64,000 nt of DNA from Ceratorhiza oryzae-sativae (GCA_030998015.1 JARWMV010000063.1:1-64000); one strand, 5' to 3'; positions 10,985 to 23,740 are shown, counted from the first letter of the stretch. Notes: generated by a model not told the origin, from the sequence alone. Program-made: numbers and translations.

Positions 10985-13900
10985 TCATCCCAAGCTCATT
11001 TCAACACGAGTGATTTCCACTTCCACCGCCGCCAACTCAGCCCGCCTTTGTTCTCCGAATGCTTGATAGGTTTTGGCTAACGACTTCAATGCATCAAGGG
11101 TCTCACGATGGCATTCCCCAAACTTGACCTTGTTTGCAGCAACGGTCTCAAGCAGCAGCAACTCGGCATTGTCCCACTTTTCTCGACTTTGGTAGGTTCG
11201 TGCAAGATTATACATGCTGATGAGTGTATCTGGGTGGCGGTTGCCGAGCTCCTGTCTGCGTATATCTAGTGCTTCAACTTGCAGCACTTCTGCCTTGTCC
11301 CATCGACCTTGTTGCCAGTAGGTCAATGCAAGGTTGTTCATGCTGGTGAGTGTATCTGGGTGGCGGTTGCCGAGCTCCTGTTTCGAGATATCTAGCGCTT
11401 CAACTTCCAGCACTTCTGCCTTGTCCCATCGACCTTGTTGCCAGTAGGTCAATGCAAGGTTGTTCATGCTGGTGAGTGTATCTGGGTGGCGGTTGCCGAG
11501 CTCCTGTCTGCGTATATCTAGTGCTTCAACTTGCAGCACTTCTGCCTTGTCCCATCGACCTTGTTGCCAGTAGGTCAATGCAAGGTTGTTCATGCTGGTG
11601 AGTGTATCTGGGTGGCGGTTGCCGAGCTCCTGTTTCGAGATATCTAGCGCTTCAACTTCCAGCACTTCTGCCTTGTCCCATCGACCTTGTTGCCAGTAGG
11701 TCGATGCAAGGCTGTTCATGCTGGTGAGTGTATTTGGGTGGCGGTTGCCGAGCTCCTGTTTCGAGATATCTAGCGCTTCAACTTGCAGCACTTCTGCCTT
11801 GTCCCATCGACCTTGTTGCGAGTAGGTCAATGCAAGGTTGTTCATGCTGGTGAGTGTATTTGGGTGGCGGTTGCCGAGCTCCTGTCTGCGTATATCTAGT
11901 GCTTCAACTTGCAGCACTTCTGCCTTGTCCCATCGACCTTGTTGCCAGTAGGTCGATGCAAGGCTGTTCATGCTGGTGAGTGTATTTGGGTGGCGGTTGC
12001 CGAGCTCCTGTTTCGAGATATCTAGTGCTTCAACTTGCAGCACTTCTGCCTTGTCCCATCGACCTTGTTGCGAGTAGGTCAATGCAAGGTTGTTCATGCT
12101 GATGAGTGTATCTGGGTGGCGGTTGCCGAGCTCCTGTTTCGAGATATCTAGCGCTTCAACTTCCAGCACTTCTGCCTTGTCCCATCGACCTTGTTGCGAG
12201 TAGGTCGATGCAAGGTTGTTCATGCTGGTGAGTGTATCTGGGTGGCGGTTGCCGAGCTCCTGTCTGCGTATATCTAGTGCTTCAACTTGCAGCACTTCTG
12301 CCTTGTCCCATCGACCTTGTTGCCAGTAGGTCAATGCAAGGTTGTTCATGCTGGTGAGTGTATCTGGGTGGCGGTTGCCGAGCTCCTGTCTGCATATATC
12401 TAGTGCTTCAACTTGCAGCACTTCTGCCTTGTCCCATCGACCTTGTTGCCAGTAGGTCAATGCAAGGTTGTTCATGCTGGTGAGTGTATCTGGGTGGCGG
12501 TTGCCAAGCTCCTGTTTCGAGATATCTAGCGCTTCAACTTCCAGCACTTCTGCCTTGTCCCATCGACCTTGTTGCGAGTAGGTCGATGCAAGGTTGTTCA
12601 TGCTGGTGAGTGTATTTGGGTGGCGGTTGCCGAGCTCCTGTTTCGAGATATCTAGCGCTTCAACTTCCAGCACTTCTGCCTTGTCCCATCGACCTTGTTG
12701 CCAGTAGGTCAATGCAAGGTTGTTCATGCTGGTGAGTGTATCTGGGTGGCGGTTGCCGAGCTCCTGTCTGCGTATATCTAGTGCTTCAACTTGCAGCACT
12801 TCTGCCTTGTCCCATCGACCTTGTTGCCAGTAGGTCGATGCAAGGTTGCTCATGCTGGTGAGTGTAGATGGGTGGTGTAATCCCAGCTCTTGCTTTCTCG
12901 AACTGAGTACCTGTTCGTGCAGTGGTTCGGAATTTTTCCACAAGCCATTCTCGTCAAGTACCTGAGCAAAGTATGCTGCATCGTTCGCGTCGACTGTATC
13001 TGCACGTCCGGTAAGGATATTGACATGTGCAACTAGTCCCCGCCGATACGATATGGCTTTTACGTCGTTAGAAAAATCGATTGATAGAGCCAAGAGGTGC
13101 GACGCATGCCTTTGGCCATTATGTTGCAGACGCTGTGCCATTCCACGAGACCAGTCTTGTACAAGCACATGAAGACTATATGCATCGTTCAATCGATCAT
13201 AATCAATAAGTGAGTACGAACGCAGCTCCTCGATGGGTTTCGAAAACTCGGCCGAGTCCCAGCGCTGGTTAGAGTCGAGGAATAGTCGCAGGTAGTTTTT
13301 CACGCACGCCCAAGCTGTTTCGTCCTCCGCGCCAAAGTCTATCTCGGGGTTATATTCTAGGTAGCCTGCGGCACGCTCAAAGATTTCCTCCTTGATCATA
13401 CTGTGATGTAGATAGCTAAGAAGCCACAGCAACTGTTGCGTTCTTGCCGACAGGCGCTCGTAGCTCATAACCCATGTCGTATACACCGTCTTTGTGTATT
13501 GCTCGGCGTTCCCTGCCCATCGACTGTAGGCCTCTAGTGCGCTCTGAGTATGCTCATGACACTGCTTCCTGTATTTTGCTATGCTTGTTCCTGTGCACCA
13601 TATATATGCGCCGGAATGCACGATGGCAAGTGCGAGACGCCCCAGATCCTAACGGCGTATGTCAACGAAGTTGGATAGCCTGAGATGAGTGCCCTTACCT
13701 CCACCAGTAAGGCTGCTTCTTCCTTTTCTTCCGCTGCAAGAGCTCCTATTTCTAGCCGGGCCTTTCTTCAGGAGCAGATCTACGGCGTCGTCCGTTTCCA
13801 TTCTACTGACATGACAGTCTGCACCTGGCCCTTGTCCGAGTTGGCCGACCGCACGAAGGCGGGTGGTAATCAGCACGCTTCCATGTGTTCCTCGGGGAAT

Positions 13901-15551
13901 GAAGTCTAGCAAAACCATGGATGGGTCGTCTGCGTTGTCGAATACGAGCAGCCACGGTTCACGTGACGTCCCCAACCATCGTACAGCATCCTCCCATGTG
14001 TCCCCAATGCTCTTGATCGATGCAAAGCTCCTCAGAGCGCTCTCCGCCGTATCCCTCGAGGTCGCATCAACGTAAACGATATCCACCCATTGGTCCAGCG
14101 TTCGTTCGATCGCTTTAAGCGCTATCTGTGTCTTCCCAGTACCGCCTAGTCCATGTATTACGCACACGCGTCGTTCGTGTCCTCCTGAGATACAGTCTAT
14201 AACCTGTGAAACCTTCTGCTCGTATCCTGTGAATAACGCGGACGGAGCAGGGCACTGCACGTAACCCGTCGCCTGCTGCTTCGAGATCTTTTGTACCTTT
14301 CCACCTAGGCCGCCTGGATCAGCACCAAGGGACGAACCATTACGCTGTATCTCCTACCAATATACTTCGCTTCAATTGTAGCGGTCCGCTTCACCATCGC
14401 TTGACTAGCCGCTTGCAGCTGGCTCTGTACACCAGTCTTATGTAGGTAGCTTCGTGTATGCCCTACGACTTCGTCCATCCGTTGCCACTGGCTCGTCCGT
14501 ACGCTTTGCATCCCCTGATCGACGCTGAACCGCCAGTACACATTCGTGCCATCCTCGAACTGGGCAGCCATCTCCTGTGCTACTCGCTCGCAGTCTGTCG
14601 CCACATCCCTCATCGCTACAAGCAAGTTGGTCGGCATCACCCGCTGCATTATGTTTGGCTTAGGAATTTGTATCGTGCGTGCATGGCCGGCACCGATACA
14701 TATGATAGACGAGACATGGCGACTAGGATATAGCACGCCAACCTCGGCGAGCACATGTCGGGTGGGATTGCTACAGCCGACGTCACCGCCAATCAACGAC
14801 TCGCCGACGACACCGTCGTGGATGGTGAAGCTCTTGAACAATTCGGGGTGCGCCATTGACGCTCGGATGGCTTGCCAGATCGGACAATCCGGCATCGGAT
14901 TTTTCGTGCCCTTGTAGGACCTGATGATGCGAGGGATGCTTGCATCCAAGGTATGCTCTGACATTGCGAACACCATTCTAGCAAAATGCGCGTCAGTCAG
15001 GGCCTGGTTTCACTTCGATCCGCTGACGTACACTTTACACTTCTTTTCGCCAATCATATGCGTGTTTTCGTCTCCCGTCACGGCGCGTACGATTTGCTTC
15101 AGTTCCCCCTCGAGCTTGCTCGCCTTGTACGCTCCGGACGCGCTCTTGCTGATTATCTTCGGATCGGAGAACACTTGTTGGATCAACCTTGTGTACGCGA
15201 GTATAGTGGAATCCACGTCCATGCCCAGCAGTCCGAGCATGCAGGCGATGAGTCTGTATTCATATTGGGTTCCATAATTAACATCACTAGTCATATGATT
15301 TCACTCACGCGCCAGTCCCAGTGCCAGCCATCAGCTCGCACCATTCCTCAATATTCACATTTCCGCCAGCTTCTTTCATTTTCTCTATGAGCGCTCTAAA
15401 CAAAAGGAGCGAAGAGAGTCCGCCGGCAACACCTCCCTCTAGAGTCTAGTTCTAAGCGCCAGGCCATAACCCCAAAGCCTAAATGGAACACACCGAAGAT
15501 GACTATATTCAGTCCCCGACTCGCATCGCCGTCCGTGTTTACACTTTCCAT
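10985..15551 (-). CDS. NLR-like STAND receptor: inactive patatin-like domain, NB-ARC, TPR repeats
   Basis: Exons (minus) are 15551-15504, 15445-15309, 15253-15032, 14977-14358, 14313-13699 and 13648-10985, summing to 4306 nt: 1434 codons plus stop, plus one extra base. Residues 1-270 match a patatin-like phospholipase fold (GGLSSLLLFRAL, GLLGMDVDSTI, RSYKG, IWQAIRAS). The nucleophile motif reads GTGTG (57-61; Gly for Ser) and the aspartate motif IGGDVGCSNP (D to G), so hydrolase activity is unlikely. NB-ARC follows: P-loop GLGGTGKT (about 397), LLVFDNADD, GSVLITTR. Residues 802-1434 are 15 TPR units of 42 residues. One extra base near 13757-13761, between LLLKK and ARLEI, breaks the frame and would truncate the protein after NB-ARC; a sequencing error is possible. 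Fungal STAND proteins of this architecture belong to families linked to nonself recognition and incompatibility. Confidence 0.85.
11123..12886 (-). repeat. 126-bp tandem repeat array encoding 14 TPR units
   Basis: Fourteen 126-bp units, the first 13 nearly identical in DNA, encode 42-residue TPR modules (pattern LGNRHPDTLTSMNNLA, then QQGRWDKAEVL). The last unit (11123-11248) is divergent, and a fifteenth, degenerate unit follows to the stop. Variation is confined to a few positions: D/N after HP, L/S before TY, W/S before QQ, Q/E before VEALDI, and RR/SK/CR before QE. These variants are shuffled between units, indicating unequal crossing-over or gene conversion. Confidence 0.95.
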
Positions 15552-17675
15552 CGATTTACAGTCACAGTATTGATTCAGGTTCGCGAGAATAGTCGAGCGA
15601 GTTCAAAGGTGGATTAGGGTTGAAGCTGAGTTGAATGAGCGCCATGGCGGTGTGGTTACGTGTACCTCGTCTGAGGCTATACAGTTCCACCAGCCCCACC
15701 ACGAGCCCGATGGATTCACGTCCGAATCGCCGATTGTGATGGATTCACTCATCCTTCGCCGGCGTTTTAGATTTATAATACTATTGTGTATTCACTACGC
15801 CCATAGCATATAGCTTTGGCACCACAGGAGCAGTTGTCTCAACCTTTTCCTTGAACTTTGATAATATCTCAATAGACTGCTCCAGCGCAGAGATCTCCGT
15901 GTCCAGAGTCGCAAGCTGAAAGCCCATATCAACAAGATTCTGCCTGGTTCAAAACAAATTTCCTAGCGCAACTGCGACACAAAGCTCTTCGTTGCAGTGT
16001 CTTGGTTCTGGTGAAGGCACGCCCGCAAAATAGCATTGTTGGCTGTTTGTTCGGACCAAATCGCATACAACAGCGAATATTTTAGTCAAATGAGCAGAGT
16101 ATCTGTTCACGCCATCCCACTTATTCTACGCACCTTAATCATCCGTTGGTCGAAACCGTCCTGGTCGACGCAGATCAAGCCCAGGATCCTTTCAAAGTGG
16201 GTAACTATCCGCTCGCTCGGATATCGATTTGCCAACTGCTCACTCCTAGCGTCTGATTGGACTAAACAATGGCCAGATCTCATCCCAGCTGGCTCGGAGC
16301 GGCGTTCAAGAAATACACTCGTCTGCCCGATATTCAATTCGCGATGATATCGAACCGAATCCTGGCTCAAACAATCTGCTGGCCTCGGCACAGTATTCGA
16401 CGCATAAGGGAACTTGTTTTCGGAAGAGGTATTGCTGTGGTCGCTCGCAAGTCAGATATCAAGCCAATTCGTAGCTATCGTTGTGACGTTCTGAGCTTCC
16501 ACCCAAAGGGGAGTCGAGAAGTTCCTGAGTGAGTTGTCATCCTCCGACGAACGTCTCGGTGTCAGGATTTTGGTTTTGGTTTTAGTTTTCGTCCTGAAGG
16601 GTCATAACCATAAGAGATAGACAGCTCACGGATAAGAGAAACCTGCTCTAGAACTATCCTGTATTTGATGCTGGCAACACGGTACAATTCGAAAACAAAG
16701 GGACGAACGGTCGGCTGCGGCTGAGAATCGTTGGGGATAGAATTGAGGTATGGAGCGATTGGTGGCCTCTCTCCTTGTGCTGCGGCTCGCTTTGGGGTAT
16801 GATAATACGCCCTAGGCTGAAGATGAAAGATCCCAGATTGCCTGATTTGGTATGTATGGACTTGCGTGATCTTCCATCTTGCGGCTTTGCAGGCGACTGC
16901 GCTTTGTTTGGAAACGCCTTTATTGCAATAAGATTAGGTTGATAGAATGTTCTGCCGTTTTGATCGATGTATGCCAAGGGCTGCGGATTCCGGACCAAGT
17001 GTTGCTAGAACCACTCTAGGTGGGTGTGATAGCGACACGCAGGACGCCAGACACACACACGGTTGTCCGGAGCGAAAAGTGTGGCCAAATTGGGAATGGA
17101 TCCGATGTGGGCGGGGGGTGACAGACCGAGACTGAGGCCCGAAGCGAGACGCGCGAACGAGGACAGCACGGGCTGGATCCAGGCACGTCCGGGGGGGAAT
17201 GCGGCAGTAATGCGGGTCGGATTCTGGCGCCGAGTGAGCATCGTCCGGATCGGTCAGCCGGATCACCAGGCGCCGAGGAGCGCGCGGCTTTTCACCGCAG
17301 GCCACGACGACGGCGACGTTCCCCTGCCCCTCGCTGCGCACGCCCCCCTCACCCCCCCCCCCGCCAGGAATCCCGTCCGGATAGCGACACCCGGGCGCTC
17401 AGGGTCCAGCCGACCGAACCCAAGGCGGAAGCAACGAGTTCCGGACAGCGACGAGCAGGTCTCTCTCTCAACCACAACACCCACCGCACATTTCCCGTCG
17501 CTGTTTCGCTAATTATTTTCATCACCGCCTTCACCGCCTGGCGCGACATAAAATACCTCATCCGGCCACCTAACCGCGACGTCGGGCTGTCCGGAATCCC
17601 ACACTAGCCTCCCATCTCAGTCTCGGTCATCACGCGTCATATTCCTCCCGCTCGTCCACCCCGTATATAGACACC
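15552..17675. other. Intergenic; possible minus-strand gene remnant 15811-16391; GC-rich stretch upstream of CCC2
   Basis: On the minus strand a 94-codon frame (16391-16107) and an open stretch near 15811-15945, reading DMGFQLATLDTEISALEQSIEIL (given here only as a helical, heptad-like segment by position) and ending at a stop, could be exons of one unknown gene. I could not join them by clean splicing. From about 16950 the sequence becomes GC-rich with a run of C at about 17345-17362. A TATA-like CATAAAATAC lies at 17547-17556, some 120 bases before the CCC2 start. No other feature is seen. Confidence 0.3.
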
Positions 17676-20673
17676 ATGGAGAGCCTCACCGCCCCCCTCT
17701 CTGCCGCCCTATCGGCTATTTTCCCCCGCTCGCCCTTTTCTGCCCGAATGAAGCTCGACAAGGAGGCCGACGCGCTGCTCGCCGGCAAGGAGGGCAACTC
17801 GGACGTCGTCCGCAGCGAGTTTCGCGTCGAAGGAATGACCTGCGGCGCATGTGTCAAGGTCCGTCCGCGCCTTGCTTCTTGTCCGGCACCAGTAGCGCTG
17901 ACAAAGGAATAGGCGATCGAAGACGGCATTCGACCGCTTCCTGGGATCATTTCTGTCCAGGTCGCCCTCGTCGCTGAGCGTGCCGTCATCGAGTATGACC
18001 CCGTCGTGTGGGACGACGACAAGGTTGCCGAGGTGTGTGTCGCTGTTCCTGTCCTGGCTGGCTGAGCTAATTATAGGACAGGAAATCAACGACCGCGGCT
18101 TCGAAGCCACCGTCATCCCTACATCTTCCTCATCCACCCTTTCGTTGCGTGTATTCGGCATGACATGCGGTGCCTGTGTCGCCACCATCGAAAAACAAGT
18201 CTCGGAGCTACCCGGTGTCACATCCGTCGCCGTCTCCCTCCCCACCGAGCGTGCCCGAATCGAGTACGTCAGATCCCTGGTCGGCCCCAGGGAAATCGTC
18301 GAATGTGTAGAAGACTGCGGGTTCGATGCCGTTCTGGCCGAGGACAACGACGCAACCCAGATGCAAAGCCTGACCAAAATGAAAGAAATCATGGAGTGGC
18401 GTAGCCGATTCAGGTGTAGCGTCGCATTCGCCATCCCCGTCCTCTTCATCGGGATGGTCGCCATGTACATCCCCTTCCTTCGACCGATCGTCAATCACCG
18501 GCTGTGCACAGGCGTTTACCTCGGCGACTTGCTCGTCTTTCTCCTCACGATCCCCGTCCAATTCTGGCTCGGTGAGAAATTCTATCGCTCAGCATGGAAA
18601 TCACTCAAGCACCGATCGGCCACGATGGACGTCCTCGTTGTTCTCGGCACCACCTCGGCGTTTATCTACTCGGTCCTCGCCATGGGCTTCGCGATGTTTA
18701 ACCCGAACCCAGATTACCGCCCGGCTGTGTTTTTCGATACGAGCACCATGTTGATCACGTTTGTGTCACTCGGGCGCTATCTGGAGAACCTAGCCAAGGG
18801 CAAGACAAGTGCGGCTCTCACGGACTTGATGGCGCTTGCTCCGTCGATGGCAACCATCTATACCGATGCCCCGGCCTGTACGGTCGAGAAGAAGATTGCG
18901 ACCGAGCTCGTTCAGGTCGGGGACACAGTCAAGCTTGTGCCAGGTGACAAGATTCCTGCCGACGGGACGGTCGTCAAAGGCACTTCGACCGTCGATGAAA
19001 GCGCCGTGACCGGTGAACCTGTTCCTGCTCTGAAGCAAGTCGGCGATCACGTTATTGGGGGCACAGTCAACGGGCTTGGCACGTTTGACATGCTCGTGAC
19101 TCGCGCGGGCAAGGACACGGCTCTCGCACAGATCGTCAAGCTCGTGGAAGATGCTCAGACGAGCAAAGCTCCCATTCAAGCGTTTGCAGACAAGGTCGCT
19201 GGCTATTTCGTTCCGACAGTCATCTCGCTCTCGCTCATCACCTTTGGCGTATGGATGCTCGTGGCGTTTGTGTTCTCGCCGGATTCACTCCCGTCGGCTT
19301 TCTCGGCTCCCGGCGAGAGCAAGCTTGCGGTCTGCCTGAAACTTTGCATCTCGGTCGTGGTCGTGGCTTGCCCGTGCGCGCTTGGCTTGAGCACTCCCAC
19401 GGCGATCATGGTCGGCACAGGCGTCGGCGCCAATAACGGTATCTTGATCAAGGGCGGACGAGCACTCGAGGCGAGCAAGGACGTCAAGACCGTGGTCGTC
19501 GACAAGACCGGCACCGTCACCGAAGGCAAACTCACCCTCGTCGATCTCGTCTGGACGGGCGAAGGGCAGGGCCTGGACGGAACGTGCGGAGACGGGCAAA
19601 CGACGCGACGGGATGCGCTCGCGATGGTTTCCGTCGCCGAGGCCCGGTCGGAGCATCCGCTCGCGAGGGCGATTGCCGCGTATGGCAAGGAAGTCTTGGG
19701 CGCTCATCAGGAACCGACGATCGAGAGCTTTGAGAGTGTCACTGGAGCAGGCGTCAAGGCGCGCATGACTATTCCCGCGCTCAACGTCGGACGAACGATC
19801 TTTGTCGGCTCTGCGTCGTTCGTCACGGATTCGGGACAATTGCCCTCGGTGCTGCAGCAGTTTACAGACGAGCAGTCATCCCAAGGCCGGACGGTTGTGT
19901 ATGCCAGCCTCGGAACGAGCAGAACGCCGGTTCTCGCGGTGGCCCTAAGCGATATCCCCAAACCGTCGGCCAAGCCCGCGATCAAGGCTCTGCAAGAGAT
20001 GGGCATCGAAGTATGCATGATGACCGGTGACTCGGCCCCCACCGCCTACGCCGTTGCCGCCGAGGTCGGGATTCCGCGCGCGTGCGTGTGGGCCGGGATG
20101 AGTCCCAAGGGCAAGGCGACGGTCGTGAGCGAGTTGATGGAAAAGCTCAAGGGACGAGGCGGTGTGGCGATGGTCGGGGACGGGATCAACGATTCGCCGG
20201 CGTTGGTCGCGGCGAGCGTGGGTATTGCGCTCGCGAGCGGGACGAGTGTCGCGGTCGAGGCGGCCGATATCGTCCTGATGCGGCCCAACTTGCTGGACGT
20301 CGTCGCCGCCCTCCATCTCTCTCGTTCGATCTTTGCGACCATCAAGCGCAATTTGATCTGGGCGTGCGTCTACAACGTGCTTGGGATCCCACTCGCCATG
20401 GGCGTGTTTCTCCCTTGGGGAATCCAGCTCCATCCGATGGTCGCCGGAGCGGCGATGGCGTTTTCGAGCGTGAGCGTCGTGAGTAGCAGCTTGATGCTCA
20501 GGTGGTGGAGGCGTCCGGCCAGTTCGCTGATGCCGGACGAGCGGGACGAGCGAAAGAGTGTGTTGGGCGAGATTGCAGGAGACGTCTGGGGATGGATGAG
20601 GGGTCTTGTAGGAGGTGCGAGGACGAGAGAAGGGTATAGTGCCCTTGCGGTTGAGATGGACGATCGAGTCTAG
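17676..20673 (+). CDS. CCC2: Copper-transporting P1B-type ATPase (CCC2/ATP7 family)
   Basis: ATP-driven copper pump that loads Cu(I) into the trans-Golgi for secreted cuproenzymes, with copper delivered by an ATX1-type chaperone. Exons 17676-17858, 17913-18032 and 18082-20673 total 2895 nt, an exact frame of 964 residues. Two N-terminal heavy-metal-binding motifs GMTCGAC are present (Cys56/59 and Cys130/133). Further motifs are TGEP in the actuator domain, CPC in a membrane helix (531-533), the phosphorylation motif DKTGT (Asp575), SEHPLARA in the nucleotide-binding domain and GDGIND (about 800). Hydrophobic segments flank these as in P1B pumps. The first intron falls right after the first MTCGAC block. 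The start context is ACACCATGG. Two metal-binding domains, as in yeast CCC2, rather than six as in ATP7A/B. Confidence 0.96.
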
Positions 20674-21509
20674 ATAGATGTCTTTCATTATTTTCTGTTT
20701 GCTTTTTTCTGTCTTGTTATTATGCTCTGTGATTTCGAATTTCTTGAAAGATTGTAATGAATCGTCTTGACTTGTCGTGGCGTGGCTGGCTGGTCATGTG
20801 ATTGTACTTTGAAAGCGCCGATTTGAAAAGCGCGACACGGACCTATGGGTCGAGTTGTGCATGTGGAATGCAAGGGACGTGCAGATGGGGGGGACAAGGG
20901 GGCGGGAAATGGTGTAGGAAGCAGCGGGGTCACCTGATTTTCTCACGCTCGCATGTAACACCACCATACGTCGCCACATTGCTGTTCTCCCAGATCGACC
21001 ATCACGCCCTCGGACCATAGCTTGGTGGATATGAATGATTTTGATTGGCGGCTCAAAGCCCAGTCTCTTCTCGAGATGGCAGGCGAAGAGTTTGTCGACT
21101 CCGGGTTGGTTCTCGAAAGCATATCGACTCAAACGACGCTCAGAGTGGTTGGTGTGCAAGATGAAAAGGTAAATCAAATCCGGAGCCTCGGATGCACACC
21201 CGCCCGCTAGGGTCGCGCTCCTCTCCGGGTACCGACTTTTGGCAAACGATCAGCGCTATCATGCTATATGCGAACTGGGTCGTCGATTGTCATGTACTTG
21301 GCCTTGAGATTGTCCATTTCACTAGGATTCTGGCAAAAGTGTGCTCGGCTCGAGTTGAGGGCGGTGCTCGTCTCGTTAGTGCTATTCGTTGCGGTCGGCC
21401 TCGCTCTGGTGGATCTTTCTTAATCCTATTCGAGGGGTTAATTAGCTGCCGTCTCTATGCATTAGCCTTGGCCGACTATCTCTAGAGAGAGGTACCTAAA
21501 TCCCAACGC
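20674..21509. other. 3' flank of CCC2; no gene recognised
   Basis: The first hundred bases are T-rich and AT-rich (20690-20760), suitable for 3' end formation of CCC2. Beyond that only short unassignable open frames are present on both strands. Confidence 0.4.
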
Positions 21510-22033
21510 CCTAGTTTGCTCCAGCCGGCGACAATACTGGATGATAGTTCAACTGTTCGCACTCTGCGGCTACATGATATCGCCATCTTGAAGGACCCAA
21601 AGGATTGTCCAATAATGTAGCTACCTCAATTAACATTCATAAGCCTATATCAATCAGACGAACGAGGTCTGCAGAAGCTCCCGTCGATACTGCAGCCCAG
21701 AACCCGAGAACTTCATCTCTCAGTTGGCATGATGGCTAGCCCCGAGACTTGAGTGCCTCACAGCCGTGCCCTCCTCGACCGAATAATTATGGCGTCCATC
21801 TTTTGATAGAATCAACTAAAACACCCCTCTCTTTCAAACCCGCGCATATAGCTTGCGACTCGTCGTGCTACATCCATTTTCATCTCTCAAACTCCTTCAG
21901 GTTTAGTGACTCGAGGACTCGGAACTTTTACCAGCATGTCATTTTGCGAGTTGCTATAAACTATAACGGAGACCACGGGGACGCAAGTCAGGACCATTTG
22001 GCAATCTCGGTGATTAAGCCCGCTGGGATTTGA
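21510..22033 (+). pseudogene. F-box/LRR-type gene fragment (C-terminal part)
   Basis: The frame around 21535-21730 reads leucine-rich sequence typical of the C-terminal part of Agaricomycete F-box proteins (TVRTLRLHDIAIL, then LPQLTFISLYQS and LQKLPSILQPRTRELHLSV). It contains an in-frame TAG near 21617 (after CPIM). A following frame to 22033 (94 codons from 21749) continues the same kind of sequence in a different frame. No F-box helix region is found upstream, so this is a truncated relic. A T14 tract follows at about 22040-22053. Confidence 0.4.
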
Positions 22034-22537
22034 TCTAGCTTTTTTTTTTTTTTGCAGAGATTCACTACGGTTGTTTCACTCTTTGAGCGTTACGTGCTTA
22101 ACATTGTTGCACTTGCTAAAAAATTACCGAGGCCATTCAGCTTGCTTATCCTCCATCCCGTGTGAGATATCTGCATTACATATTTAAATGAGTGAATTCG
22201 GGCGATTGCGGGGCCTTCGGCTCGTTTATTCCGGGATCACTTTCGGCCTCAGTTCCGCGTCATGTTTGATTCCTCGAGGGTAGGCACATGCCACTGCCTC
22301 ATTTTCCCACAGCCGGGTATATGGGTGGATGCATCTATTGCAAGACGCAGATATTTTCGCATCGCCCCCGCTCATGGCAACCACCCCCAGACTTGCTGTT
22401 CACTCACTATGGAGGCTATTGATCCCTGGCTGGCAGCTGGATCGTCATATCCGCAGCTCAAGAACTCTGGGATTCTCTATTGCTCTGACGAATGTTCAAT
22501 TCGATTATGATCAGTAATCCTAGGAACACCATGAGCT

Positions 22538-23740
22538 AGAGCGCAAAATTAACCATCTGCGCACTCGAAAGGCTGCCCTCGCCTTGGCAGAAACCAGGAC
22601 TACCGAATCGCGGACACTCCCTGATGGGGTGCTAGCGGGATTTGTGCTTTTGGCTTCTATTGCACGGTTGCCTGTCGAGCTATTATCTCGAGTTTTCGAG
22701 TATTGCATCACCTCGGACTGTCGCCGGACCCATCATTATCCATCACCCCACGATTGCCATCTCACCTGTGTGTTGCTGATGGCGGCAGATGGCAATCCAA
22801 ATTCATTTACTATGGTCGCACGTAGACTTTTATTTGACATATTACCAGGAGAATCCTACAGCACCCCGGGTTGAGCAAATATGGCTGGAGCGTGCCAAAA
22901 AAAATCCTCACTGAAATTCACTGCATATGCTCGAGTCAATTAGATTCGAGAGCTTACACGCTGCGGCTGCCTGGGTTTCCCCGGTGTATGACGACACTTA
23001 CTCCATATTCCAGTCAGATTGTTCAACTGGGAGTTGATAGATCCAAAACTAGCGATTTATTCGAGATATTGACTGAAATACGGCTCCCACAGAGTTCGAG
23101 TAGCCTCCTCTCCGTGCCCGAAGCCAGTCATTCGCACTCTGATGGCTTAACCTCGGATAGTCCTCGCTCCTGGGCCTGGCCACCAGATCTATTCATGGGG
23201 CTTTCCGAGCTGCACCTGAGGGGTATTTATGAATACAAAAGTCCAAGTCTTCATCAGCTCGCAACAATTATTAAAAATTGCCCAATGCTTCATACTTTGC
23301 CACTGGTTTCAATAGCTACTCCTCGACGTCAGAACCTGTCCAAGTATTGTTCCCCCTCACCCGCGCTTCCTAGGGCTACATAGTGTCACGGAGCGAGGTC
23401 AACACTCACTTCTGTCAATCTTGCAATCCGGCAACAAAGGGCTCCACCTTGAGATTGATATGTCAACAGAACAGAATCAATCTAGTGCCGCTAGGAACTT
23501 TGGTAAAAAATCATCCGTGACCCCACTCCGCCTTTGGTGCTCCAGATCCTGTTTTATTACACCTGCAGTTTTTGCGGAGCACACCCTGATGGTATACTCA
23601 GAACACAGGCATCCTAGCACATACCTCTGAAATCCTATCATCAGGGGCCCAGATGGTAACATACCCAAGTTCCCGAGTTTAAGAGTTCTATGTTTCATCG
23701 AAGGCATGTTTAGAAGGGAGGAAGGATGACTACTACGCAC
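22538..23740 (+). pseudogene. F-box/LRR-type pseudogene
   Basis: It opens with a charged helical N-terminus (HELERKINHLRTRKAALA) followed by ARLPVELLSRVFEYCI, the F-box core. The expected continuation (C-WRQMAIQIH, LLWSHVDFYLTYYQENP, RVEQIWLERAKK) is in another frame from about 22770, and a TGA follows at about 22911. The C-terminal LRR-like part resumes in a third frame (to 23383: DLFMGLSELHLRGI, SPSLHQLATIIKNCPMLHTL) and fragments persist to about 23730 (IPKFPSLRVLCFIEGMF). At least two frame changes and a stop mean it is not functional as read. Gene order and strand match the preceding fragment, so both may be tandem family members. Confidence 0.6.

Noticed and set aside
10985..13621. The 878-codon TPR frame as a complete gene of its own
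   Set aside because: It starts in the middle of the NB-ARC to TPR linker; a clean intron and upstream exons with patatin and NB-ARC motifs extend it to 15551.
19285..20688. Minus-strand frames of 100-250 codons across the copper ATPase
   Set aside because: Shadows in a GC-rich coding region; the plus strand carries all P-type ATPase motifs.
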